DNA of 64,000 bases. It comes from an uncultured Collinsella sp. (lineage in GTDB: Bacteria > Actinomycetota > Coriobacteriia > Coriobacteriales > Coriobacteriaceae). Under the pieces are notes generated by a model that saw nothing but the letters and a program-made list of their open reading frames with translations, did not search any database and had not been told where the DNA came from. Shown here piece by piece: positions 32,117 to 41,404 of the stretch. Where the stretch lies: positions 96,398 to 160,397 of the forward strand of contig CALKBO010000029.1 of assembly GCA_937989875.1 (NCBI GenBank), written 5' to 3'. Each line of letters opens with the position of its first letter. Within the stretch, counting starts at the first letter, position 1. Made by a program: the position numbers and the translations under genes.

Positions 32117-32886
32117 GCCATCACTCCTTTCGGCGGGTTGGCGGAGGCGGAAATCATGGGCAGGCTATCTACGGCGCCACGCAGGGTCCGCGGTGCATGT
32201 GGAATATACGCGCCGTCGTGAATGCGACCGTCGCGGATGGTCACGGCACGGTCGGCCTCGGCGGCGATGCCGGGGTCGTGTGTGATAAGCACGATGGTTT
32301 TGCCGCGCTCCTGAAGTCTATGGAAGGTCTCCATTACAAGCGCTCCAGTGGCGGAGTCCAGGTTTCCCGTCGGCTCATCGGCCAGGATGATGGGCGGGTC
32401 ATTAACGAGGGCGCGTGCGATGGCGACACGCTGCATCTGGCCGCCCGAGAGCTCGGATATGCGGTGGTCCCAGTGGTCGACCGGTAGTGTGACGGCCTGC
32501 AGCGCGTGCACGGCGCGCATCTCGCGCTGGCTACGGGGCACATTGGTGTAGGCCAGCGGCAGCATGACGTTTTCGATAACCGACAGACGCGGCAGCAGGT
32601 TGAAGCTCTGAAAGACAAAGCCAATGCTCAGGGCGCGGACTTCGGTGAGCTCGTCATCGTCGAGCTCGGCCACGTTGAGCCCTTGCAGGTAGTAGTCGCC
32701 CGCCGTCGGCTTATCCAGGCAGCCTAGGATGTTCATGAGCGTTGATTTGCCCGAGCCCGAGGGGCCGGTGATAGCGACGAATTCGCCGGGTTCTACCGCT
32801 AGGCTCACGTTGTGCAAGATGTGGGCGCACCCCGCCTCGCTCTCAAAGATGCGGTGCACGTTGCGGATGTCGATAACGGGACGCAT
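32113..32886 (-). CDS. MacB/LolD-type ABC transporter ATPase
   Basis: The 257-residue ATP-binding protein has Walker A GPSGSGKSTLMNILGCLD, Q-loop FVFQSFNLLPRLSVIENVMLP, signature SELSGGQMQRVAIARAL, Walker B IILADEPTGNLD and switch His in ITHDPG. These are typical for the MacB/LolD subfamily that pairs with FtsX-like permeases. It shares one base with the adaptor stop codon (TAATG) and overlaps the permease by 4 bases. Confidence 0.93.
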   Translation of the reverse strand: MRPVIDIRNVHRIFESEAGCAHILHNVSLAVEPGEFVAITGPSGSGKSTLMNILGCLDKPTAGDYYLQGLNVAELDDDELTEVRALSIGFVFQSFNLLPRLSVIENVMLPLAYTNVPRSQREMRAVHALQAVTLPVDHWDHRISELSGGQMQRVAIARALVNDPPIILADEPTGNLDSATGALVMETFHRLQERGKTIVLITHDPGIAAEADRAVTIRDGRIHDGAYIPHAPRTLRGAVDSLPMISASANPPKGVMA

Positions 32887-34322
32887 TACATGCCCTCGTC
32901 GGCAGACATACTGCCCGAATCCGCACCGTAGCCGCCGTCAGCCGTTGCGTCCGCTCCGGTGTCCATGACGAGGGTGTCGCCATCGCGCAGCTTGGTAACC
33001 GGAACGTTGGGGTTGATCTCGTTGCCCTGGTCGTCGCGCTTAACCTGTGTCTTGCCGACTACGGCTTCGTTGTCGTTTTGCGTCACGACGGTCACCTTCA
33101 CGCGATGGGTTTGCTTGCCCTCGTCATCGGTTGCGACGTTGACGTAATAGTGTTCGCCGTCTTCGGTCATGAGCGCCATCGTCGGCACCATCACCACGTC
33201 GTCGAGCTGCTCGGTCACCACCGAGACCTCGGCCGTCATGCCCGGCTTCAGGCGCGCGTCGGGCGCCTCGATGAGAATGTCGACGTTAAAGGTCACGCTG
33301 CCGCCGCCACCGTTGGCGGCGTCGGAGTTTGCCACCGACGCGATAGCCGTGACGGTGCCCTGGCTCACGATATCGGGAAACGCGGGATACGTGACGTTGG
33401 CGCTCTGCCCAACGGCGATCTTGGCGATGTCCTTTTCGCCCACCTGCACGGTCACCTTCATCTTAGATAGGTCGGCGATCTGCATGCACTGCTTGCCGCC
33501 GCTCGTATCGCTTTCGCCCATGATCATGCCGCCTGTAACCGTGGCGCCCACTTTGGCATTGAGCTCCACGATGCTACCCGAGCTCGGGGCCGTGACCGTG
33601 CGACTGGAGGCCTTGGCGTTCGCCTGGTCGAGGTTTGCCTGGGCTGATGCGAGGCTGCGCTGCGCGGCCGATACGGCGTTCGTGTCCACTGATGCGGCGG
33701 AGACGCCAGCCGCTGCGGAAGCTCCCTCGACGTCCGTCGTTGGGGTGGCCTGCGCAGCAGCTGCGGCTTTCTGCGCGTTGGCGAGGTCTTCTTGAGCGGC
33801 AGCAACTGCACGCTGCGCCTCGGCAACGTTGCGATCGAGCTCGTCGTTTTTAATGGTCATAAGCACGTCGCCCTCGTTGATGGATTGGCCTGCCTGCACG
33901 TTGATAGAATCGACCGTGCCGTCGACAGAAGGGGAGACCACTGAGGACGAAATGGGTTTGAGCTGGCCTTTCGCCTCGACCGTTGTGGTAAACGTGCCCT
34001 CGGTCACCATGTCGGTCACAGGACCGCTAGCGCCCTGTGGCTGCACATTGATAACAAGGGTTGCAACAATGGCAATGAGCGCGACGGCACCCACGACGCC
34101 GGCGGCAATACCGCGACGAATCAGCTTTTTGCGTCGACGTTCGGCACGCTTTGCCTTGAGCTTGGCATATGCCTCTTCATCGGAAATCTCGGCCGTATCG
34201 TTCGCGCGTCCGCTCTGCTTGTCGGCATGTACGTTTGTAATCAGAGGAAACGTTTCGGTGGCACCTTCGGGCGTGCGCTCGGTATCATCTGGGCCCGGGG
34301 TGATCGTGGGGACATTCGGCAT
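32886..34322 (-). CDS. MacA-like periplasmic adaptor (HlyD family)
   Basis: The 478-residue membrane fusion protein has a cytoplasmic basic stretch (KAKRAERRRKKLIRRG), one membrane anchor near residues 75-95, then lipoyl and hairpin domains. The coiled-coil region is extremely Ala/Gln-rich (AEAQRAVAAAQEDLANAQK). Beta-barrel phrases such as VTVQVGEKDIAKIAVGQ and LKPGMTAEVSVVTEQL follow. The ATG at 34322 has AAAGGAG at a good distance; 21 in-frame upstream codons are not supported. As in other Gram-positives it would act without an outer-membrane channel. Confidence 0.88.
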   Translation of the reverse strand: MPNVPTITPGPDDTERTPEGATETFPLITNVHADKQSGRANDTAEISDEEAYAKLKAKRAERRRKKLIRRGIAAGVVGAVALIAIVATLVINVQPQGASGPVTDMVTEGTFTTTVEAKGQLKPISSSVVSPSVDGTVDSINVQAGQSINEGDVLMTIKNDELDRNVAEAQRAVAAAQEDLANAQKAAAAAQATPTTDVEGASAAAGVSAASVDTNAVSAAQRSLASAQANLDQANAKASSRTVTAPSSGSIVELNAKVGATVTGGMIMGESDTSGGKQCMQIADLSKMKVTVQVGEKDIAKIAVGQSANVTYPAFPDIVSQGTVTAIASVANSDAANGGGGSVTFNVDILIEAPDARLKPGMTAEVSVVTEQLDDVVMVPTMALMTEDGEHYYVNVATDDEGKQTHRVKVTVVTQNDNEAVVGKTQVKRDDQGNEINPNVPVTKLRDGDTLVMDTGADATADGGYGADSGSMSADEGM

Positions 34323-34356
34323 AGCGTCTCCTTTATAGAAAGAACCTCGATAATTA

Positions 34357-34386
34357 TATGCGCCCACCGGTTGGGGCGGGCGCATA
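34357..34386 (-). terminator. Hairpin after the L,D-transpeptidase gene
   Basis: A 9-bp perfect stem (34357-34365 with 34378-34386) lies between the L,D-transpeptidase stop and the MacA-like start, followed on the minus strand by an AT-rich stretch. It probably separates the two units. Confidence 0.55.
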
Positions 34387-34454
34387 GGACGGTTTCTTTC
34401 GGAACTGTTAGATTGGTCGCAGCGGTTCCACGTTGTAGGAATGCGCGCGTTGCA

Positions 34455-36179
34455 CTACGAGTGGACAACCACGCACAGGCCGACTTTGATGCAATCGTGA
34501 AGTGCCTTGGCGTCGGCCAGGCGCAGGTTGATGCAGCCGTGGCTGCCGCACCACTTGTACGACTCGGCGTTATCGAAGCTCTTGTCGTTTTGCCATGTAG
34601 CGTCGTGGAAGCCGATCATGTTGCCCTCAAATGGCATCCAGTAGCTCACCGGACTCTCGTATTTGGGCTTACCGGTCTTGGGGTCCTTGGCTCCGATCAG
34701 GGTGCTGCCGCCGTCGTTACTGTTGATCTGCCACACGCCCTCGGGGGTGGCGTCTTCGCCCGGTTTGCCGGAAATAAAGTTGGCCTCCCACACGATATTA
34801 CCGTTCTCGTCATAGTAGCGCGCATGCTGCTCGGACAGGTCGACGTCGATATACGCCTTCCAGTCGGGCTCTCCCTTTGCGGTAAAGGTGTCGGCCTTCT
34901 GGGAGTACTTGATCTCGATCTCGCCGGTCTGCTTGTTGTTAATGGCATCCTCGACCTGCTTGGCGAGCGTCGTGCTGTCGATGGACCAACCAAAGTCGCC
35001 GCCTTCGACGGCGCACTGCTTGCCATCGGCGCGCGTCCACCAGCGAGTGGAGCCCACGGTATTAAAGCCGTTGGCGAGCTCGGCTGCCCAGCTGCTGATC
35101 TGCGACGTATCGAGCGTGGGATTGGCCGGATCGGCAAAGCTGATCCACTGCAACACGGAGCTGCCGTCGACCTTGCCGGCATCCTCGCCGTTGAGCTTGA
35201 GGGTCACGTTGACGCCCAGGAAGTTGTTGGCGGCATCGCATGCGGCCTGAATCTGATCATCGGTCAGCGTTCCATTGAGCGGCTCATAGGCATCGTTGCC
35301 GAGCTTGGAAAGATCTACGGTCTCGGCCAGCGAGGCAAGTTCGAGCTCGGCATACTTAATGACGTGCTCGCGGTTGAGTTTTTCGTTGGAGCGCGCCTTC
35401 TCGACGGTAAACTTGCCTGCTTGCTCGTCATAGGAGCTATTGGCCTCGAACGTGCCCGAACGCCCCTCGTTAAACTCGTCGATGGCGGCGCCCAGATCCT
35501 TCTCAAATTTCTTATGGTCAAAGGTGCCGGAGAGCATGGACAGGTCGACGTCTTGATCAAGATCGACTTCGTTGGAGGTAGCGGTTGTTTTGGTCTTGCC
35601 GCTTAAGGATTCCACAAGGCGGACCGGCCATATAAAGGCCTCGTTGTGGCCGATAATCTCTTTTGCGGCAGCTTCGCCGTCGACGATGGGCTCATCGGAG
35701 TCGGGCTGATAGGTCCAGCTAAAGTCATCGCCTGTCACGGTGAGCTTATAGTGCTTCCATGCCGAGTTGACCTTGGTTGCGGCAGACGAAGCGTTGGAGA
35801 ACGAGACGTCGACGCCGGCGATGGTGGTGTTGGGGTAGGCTACCTGCGAAAACGCTACGACGCCCACGATATAGACAATGACGATAAGACCCAAGACGAC
35901 AAAGAGCGTCGTCTTTTTGCCCGACTTATTGTTGCCGGCGGACTTGCGCGCGGGGCCGCGATCACCTCGGGTGTGCGTGGGGGGCAGCTTGGGCGCGTTG
36001 CCGTTTGCCTGGCGTTGCTGACGTTGTTGACGCTGCTGGTTCGGGCGTTGGGAAGCGTTTGTCGCACCACGCTGCTGACCGTGGCTCGGCGCGATAGGAC
36101 GCGGCGACTGAACGCCGCCGGTGTGCTTGCTCGGCTGCTGCGGATCGGGAATCAGTTGAGTTCGATCGTTTTGCGACAT
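34455..36179 (-). CDS. Membrane-anchored L,D-transpeptidase (YkuD)
   Basis: The 574-residue protein cross-links peptidoglycan through 3-3 bonds. A cytoplasmic tail of about 90 residues is rich in Gln, Arg and Pro (NQQRQQRQQRQ). One membrane segment (LFVVLGLIVIVYIVGVVAF) follows, then extracellular VanW/PG_binding_4-like repeats around residues 120-430. The catalytic YkuD domain comes last. Its motif GSHGCINLRLADA holds the nucleophile Cys, with the partner IGFHDATWQ upstream. The ATG at 36179 is preferred to 36188, which would leave only one base after AAGGA. The domain order matches Ldt-type proteins of Gram-positive bacteria. Confidence 0.9.
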   Translation of the reverse strand: MSQNDRTQLIPDPQQPSKHTGGVQSPRPIAPSHGQQRGATNASQRPNQQRQQRQQRQANGNAPKLPPTHTRGDRGPARKSAGNNKSGKKTTLFVVLGLIVIVYIVGVVAFSQVAYPNTTIAGVDVSFSNASSAATKVNSAWKHYKLTVTGDDFSWTYQPDSDEPIVDGEAAAKEIIGHNEAFIWPVRLVESLSGKTKTTATSNEVDLDQDVDLSMLSGTFDHKKFEKDLGAAIDEFNEGRSGTFEANSSYDEQAGKFTVEKARSNEKLNREHVIKYAELELASLAETVDLSKLGNDAYEPLNGTLTDDQIQAACDAANNFLGVNVTLKLNGEDAGKVDGSSVLQWISFADPANPTLDTSQISSWAAELANGFNTVGSTRWWTRADGKQCAVEGGDFGWSIDSTTLAKQVEDAINNKQTGEIEIKYSQKADTFTAKGEPDWKAYIDVDLSEQHARYYDENGNIVWEANFISGKPGEDATPEGVWQINSNDGGSTLIGAKDPKTGKPKYESPVSYWMPFEGNMIGFHDATWQNDKSFDNAESYKWCGSHGCINLRLADAKALHDCIKVGLCVVVHS

Positions 36180-36282
36180 CGTATGCATATCCTTCGAATT
36201 TCGCCTTGCGGCTCATCGTGTTTTTACTGGGCTTGCATTATAGCGATTGCCCTGCTGTTTGTGGTACGGAAACGGTGGCATT

Positions 36283-36312
36283 CAAAAGAGGTGGGACATT
36301 TGTCCCACCTTT
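36283..36312 (-). terminator. Terminator of the serine dehydratase gene
   Basis: A perfect 10-bp stem (36289-36298 with 36301-36310) is followed on the minus strand by CTTTTGA. It lies 17 bases beyond the sdaA stop. Confidence 0.8.
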
Positions 36313-36328
36313 GAGTCGTTCTTAGCCG

Positions 36329-37936
36329 TTATCCGCACACACCGCATTTTGCACAGGCTGAAAGTGCGGCCGGTGCCTGCGCGATGCCGCCCTTTGCCGT
36401 CTCGCGTAGCGTGGCCGGCAACGCGTGACCCACCGAGAGCATGACATGTGCCATCTGGTCAAACGGCACCAAGCTCTTAATGCCTGCGAGGGCGAGTTGT
36501 GCCGAGCTAAAGGCCGCTGCCACGCCGATGGCGTTGCGGTTTTGGCAGGGCACCTCCACGAGGCCACCGACGGGGTCGCAAACGAGGCCCAGCAGGTTAC
36601 TCAGCGCGATGGAACTGGCGTCGAGAGCCTGCTCGGGCGTGCCGCCGAGCATCTGCGCCAGAGCGGCGGCTGCCATGGCGGCGGCGCTTCCCACCTCGGC
36701 CTGGCAGCCGCCCTCGGCGCCGGCGACGCAGGCGCTCGTGGTGAGGTTGAGACCGATGGCGGCTGCGCAGTAGAGCGCGTCCATGACCTGCTCGTCGTCG
36801 AGCTGAAGGTGATCGGCGAGCGCCAGCACGCAGCCGGGCACGACACCCGCGGAGCCTGCCGTGGGGGCGGCGACGATCACGCCCATCGTGGCGGAGCGCT
36901 CGAGCACGGCCATCGCGCGGGCCACGGCGTCGGTCTGGACGGTGCCCATCAGGCTCGTGCTCAAATCGTTGCGGCGGGTTGCTTCGACGAGCTTGGCCTC
37001 GCCGCCGATAAGTCCGCCGAGCGAGCGCTGCGGATTTGCGATAGGGGCTGTGGTCTCTTCGCGCATGACGTCGAGCACGCGGCGCATGGCGGCGACGGCG
37101 TGGGTCTCGCCGGTCAGACGCGCCTCGCGCACGGCCATAACGGCGCCGATATTCAGGCCGAGCTCGGCGCACGCATCGAGCAGCTGCTCGCCGTCGTCGA
37201 AGATCTCCTTTGCCGAGACACCGGGGGAGAGCGACGAGGCAGAACCGGGGAGCTCGATAAAGGTCGCGTAATCGACATTGTCGAGTTTGCGTAGCATGGG
37301 GATAACGGTGTCGTCGGGCGCGCCGTCGGTCTCAAAGACGGAGTAGGCCTGGCCGCCCACTTCGGTGCGGTAGGTACGGCAAAACGCGATGTTTACATGG
37401 GCGTAGGCGAGTAAGTTCGTGAGTGCGGCGAGTACGCCGGGAACATCCTGGTGCGCCACGAAGAGCGTGGAGTACATGCCCGAGATGTCGACGCCGACGC
37501 CGTTGATGCGGCTGATACGCATCTTCCCACCGCCCAGACTTTCGCCGCGGACCTGTGCCGTGGCGCCCGTGTCGTCTACCATGTCAATGTCGACGGTATT
37601 GGGGTGGATGGAGGCGTCGTCGCCCTTGATGTCAAAGTGATATTCGAGGCCCTGCTCGCGAGCGAGGTCGAAGGCCTGCTTGATATTCTCGTCATCGGTG
37701 TCGAGGCCTAGGATGCCCGCGACGAGCGCACGATCGGTGCCGTGGCCGCGGTAGGTGTGGGCGAAGGAGTTCCACAGGCCAAAGGTGGCTTTGGTGATGC
37801 GGCCTTCCAGCAGGCTGGCGGCAACTTGGGCGCAGCGTAGGGCGCCGGCGGTGTGCGATGAGCTGGGGCCGACCATGACGGGACCCAAGATCTCGAATGC
37901 CGAGGTCGTAGCTAGTGTTTGTGGCTTGCCTGCCAT
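36329..37936 (-). CDS. sdaA: L-serine dehydratase, single-chain iron-sulfur type
   Basis: The 535-residue protein deaminates L-serine to pyruvate and ammonia using a [4Fe-4S] cluster. The N-terminal beta domain begins FEILGPVMVGPSSSHTAGA and includes an ACT-like region. The C-terminal alpha domain has APTAGSAGVVPG, SACVAGAEGGCQAEVGSAAAM and the cluster cysteines in GLVCDPVGGLVEVPCQNRN. It is the fused form rather than separate SdaAA and SdaAB subunits. The ATG at 37936 is right: the frame continues upstream to 38179 but would run through a long palindrome with no family match. The oxygen-labile cluster suits an anaerobe. Confidence 0.93.
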   Translation of the reverse strand: MAGKPQTLATTSAFEILGPVMVGPSSSHTAGALRCAQVAASLLEGRITKATFGLWNSFAHTYRGHGTDRALVAGILGLDTDDENIKQAFDLAREQGLEYHFDIKGDDASIHPNTVDIDMVDDTGATAQVRGESLGGGKMRISRINGVGVDISGMYSTLFVAHQDVPGVLAALTNLLAYAHVNIAFCRTYRTEVGGQAYSVFETDGAPDDTVIPMLRKLDNVDYATFIELPGSASSLSPGVSAKEIFDDGEQLLDACAELGLNIGAVMAVREARLTGETHAVAAMRRVLDVMREETTAPIANPQRSLGGLIGGEAKLVEATRRNDLSTSLMGTVQTDAVARAMAVLERSATMGVIVAAPTAGSAGVVPGCVLALADHLQLDDEQVMDALYCAAAIGLNLTTSACVAGAEGGCQAEVGSAAAMAAAALAQMLGGTPEQALDASSIALSNLLGLVCDPVGGLVEVPCQNRNAIGVAAAFSSAQLALAGIKSLVPFDQMAHVMLSVGHALPATLRETAKGGIAQAPAALSACAKCGVCG

Positions 37937-37991
37937 GGGTGCTCCTGTTCTATCCCGTCGTCCCGAGGGGCGGGGCATACTCTGTCTCGTC

Positions 37992-38112
37992 GTTCCGAGG
38001 GCTTTAGTATTTGGTCGCCTGCTCGGACAGTCCTGCTCGCACGGAGAGCACATTAAGTGCTCTCCGGCTCGTGCGGAACTCGCGATCGACCAAATACTAA
38101 AGCCCTCGGAAC
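37992..38112. repeat. 121-bp palindrome with nested hairpin
   Basis: Outer arms 37992-38017 and 38087-38112 are complementary over all 26 bases. Inside, a perfect 9-bp hairpin with loop ATTAA lies at 38043-38065. Further partial pairing occurs between. It sits between metK and sdaA, both on the minus strand. Confidence 0.85.
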
Positions 38113-38208
38113 TTAGGATACATGGTTGGAGTCGCTCTGCTGCAAAATTCATCGGCTGGCGATCTATTCCATGTTCCATGTTGACTCATCTTAGCCACCG
38201 GTTAAATA

Positions 38209-38243
38209 AAAAAGAGGTACCGGTTGTTCCGGTACCTCTTTTT
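38209..38243 (-). terminator. Strong terminator of metK
   Basis: A 15-bp perfect stem (38209-38223 with 38229-38243) has a 5-base loop. On the minus strand CTTTTTTATTT follows. The T run on the plus strand would also allow termination from the other side. Confidence 0.9.
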
Positions 38244-38280
38244 GGTGCATCGATATGTGGCTGCAGCTTTTGCCGTTGGC

Positions 38281-39561
<1,281 letters not shown>

Positions 39562-39668
39562 GATTGTCCTTTCAAAAAACGTGTCCCGGCGACCGTTACC
39601 ATTCCGCCGGGCTCTCTATGCAGGGGGACATCATAGCGCGTAAATCAAACATTCACACCCTTTCCGCA

Positions 39669-39757
39669 CCTACTCATTGGGGACAGACATAAATGAGCAG
39701 CCTTAAACTAAGAACGTCTCCAACGACTGGTCATTTAAGTCTGTCCCCAATGAGTGG
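39669..39757. repeat. 89-bp palindrome with GGGGACAGAC arms
   Basis: Arms 39669-39696 and about 39730-39757 read TCATTGGGGACAGAC and its complement, with two or three mismatches over 27 bases. It lies in the divergent gap between metK and gltX. From memory, arms of this GGGGACAGAC type resemble the repeats mobilised by REP-associated (Y1) transposases in other bacteria. Confidence 0.8.
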
Positions 39758-39839
39758 GTCGATGCCCTTTGTGCGGAGGTTGCTTTGATGCTTTATACTG
39801 GTGCGGTTAGACATCCATCCTGCAATCGAGGAGATTTCC

Positions 39840-41315
39840 ATGGCATCAGACGTTCGCGTCCGCTTTGCACCCTCACCGACGGGCAAGCTGCACATCGGCG
39901 GCGCCCGCACCGCTATCTATAACTGGGCTTTCGCCCGTGCTAACGGCGGCACGTTCATCCTGCGCATCGACGACACCGACCCCACCCGCTCCACCGACGA
40001 GAACACGCAGATCATCCTGCGCGCCATGCGTTGGCTGGGCCTGGACTGGGATGAGGGTCCCGAGGTGGGCGGCGATTTTGGCCCCTACGCCCAGACCGAG
40101 CGCCTGGACCTGTACAAGCAGGCCGCCCAGAAGCTTTGGGACGAGGGCAAGGCCTATCCCTGCTTCTGCACCAAGGAGCAGCTCGATGCCGACCGCAAGG
40201 CCGCGCAGGAGCGCAAGGACCCCTTCCAGGGCTATCAGCGCCGTTGCCGCGATCTTGATCCCGAGAAGGCCCGCCGCCGCATCGAGGCCGGCGAGTCCTA
40301 CGTCCTGCGCATCAAGGTGCCCGAGGACCGCGGCGACGTCGTCATCCACGACGCCGTCCACGGTGAGGTAACCTTCGACGCCAAGGAGCTTGACGACTTT
40401 GTCATCTTCCGCTCCGATGGCACGCCCACGTACAACTTCGCGACCGTCGTCGACGACGCCATGATGAAGATCACCCATGTCATCCGTGGCGACGATCACC
40501 TGTCCAACACCCCGCGTCAGGTCATGGTCTACGAGGCCCTCGGCGCTCCCGTGCCCACGTTCGCTCACATCTCCATGATCCTGGGCGCCGACGGCAAAAA
40601 GCTCTCCAAGCGCCACGGCGCCACCTCGGTGGAGGAGTACCGCGACGCCGGCTACCTGTCCGACGCCTTTGTCAACTACCTGGCGCTGCTCGGCTGGTCG
40701 CTCGACGGCGAAACCACGATCATCCCGCGCGATGTCCTGGCCAGCAAGTTCTCGCTCGACCGCATCTCCAAGAACCCGGCGACCTTCGACCCCAAGAAGC
40801 TCGACTGGGTCAATGCCGAGTACATCAATGGCATGTCCGATGCTCAGTTTGCCGACGAGATCATGGTTCCCGAGCTGCACGAGGCGGGTCTCATCGAGGG
40901 TAATGTCGAGTACGGCGAGGATTGGATCGACGCGCTTGCCGCCATCGTTAAGCCGCGCACCAAGATGCCGGCCGACGCCGTGACCGTCGCCGCTCCCATC
41001 TTCGCTACGGCCGAGACGCTCGAGTATGACGAGAAGTCCGTCAACAAGGGCCTGGCCAAGGAGGGCATGGGTGCCATTCTGGATGCCGCCAAGGGCGCGC
41101 TCGAGGGCGTGGACGAGTGGACGGCTGCCAACATCGACGCTGCGCTTGAGCCGTTGCCCGAGCAGATGGACATTAAGAAGCGCGTGGTGTTCCAGGCCGT
41201 GCGCGTCGCCGTTTGCGGCAACATGGTGAGCCCTCCGTTGGGCGAGACCATGGCGCTCGTCGGCCGCGACGACTGCCTGGCGCGCATCGATCGCGCCCGC
41301 ACGATGGCGCTGTAA
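39840..41315 (+). CDS. gltX: Glutamyl-tRNA synthetase
   Basis: The 491-residue class Ic synthetase charges tRNA-Glu, two copies of which lie upstream in this window. RFAPSPTGKLHIGGARTAIYNW at the N terminus carries the HIGH-type motif HIGG (residues 18-21), and KKLSKRHGATS near residue 253 carries the KMSKS-type motif. LRIDDTDPTRS and YAQTERLDLY are also typical. GAGGAG precedes the ATG at 39840; the GTG at 39801 is not supported. No GatCAB genes are visible here, so whether it also charges tRNA-Gln is open. Confidence 0.96.
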   Translation: MASDVRVRFAPSPTGKLHIGGARTAIYNWAFARANGGTFILRIDDTDPTRSTDENTQIILRAMRWLGLDWDEGPEVGGDFGPYAQTERLDLYKQAAQKLWDEGKAYPCFCTKEQLDADRKAAQERKDPFQGYQRRCRDLDPEKARRRIEAGESYVLRIKVPEDRGDVVIHDAVHGEVTFDAKELDDFVIFRSDGTPTYNFATVVDDAMMKITHVIRGDDHLSNTPRQVMVYEALGAPVPTFAHISMILGADGKKLSKRHGATSVEEYRDAGYLSDAFVNYLALLGWSLDGETTIIPRDVLASKFSLDRISKNPATFDPKKLDWVNAEYINGMSDAQFADEIMVPELHEAGLIEGNVEYGEDWIDALAAIVKPRTKMPADAVTVAAPIFATAETLEYDEKSVNKGLAKEGMGAILDAAKGALEGVDEWTAANIDAALEPLPEQMDIKKRVVFQAVRVAVCGNMVSPPLGETMALVGRDDCLARIDRARTMAL

Positions 41316-41338
41316 TCGCTGCGCAAACGTTTGTATCC

Positions 41339-41371
41339 GAGCCCCGTTCACTCAGAGCGGGGCTCTTGTTT
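41339..41371 (+). terminator. Terminator after gltX
   Basis: An 8-bp stem (41339-41346 with 41358-41365) is followed by TTGTTT. It precedes priA by about 35 bases. Confidence 0.7.
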
Positions 41372-41404
41372 CTGTAGACGTATGGGATAGGAGGTGCTGG
41401 GGCC

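Noticed and set aside
34227..35606. 459-codon frame opposite the L,D-transpeptidase
   Set aside because: Shadow of the minus-strand gene, which has the catalytic SHGC motif.
36329..38179. Serine dehydratase frame extended 81 codons upstream of 37936
   Set aside because: The extra codons run through the 121-bp palindrome and have no family similarity. The protein proper starts at the ATG at 37936.
39562..39660. SAM riboswitch in the metK leader
   Set aside because: A hairpin is present but I could not match it to any SAM riboswitch class I know.
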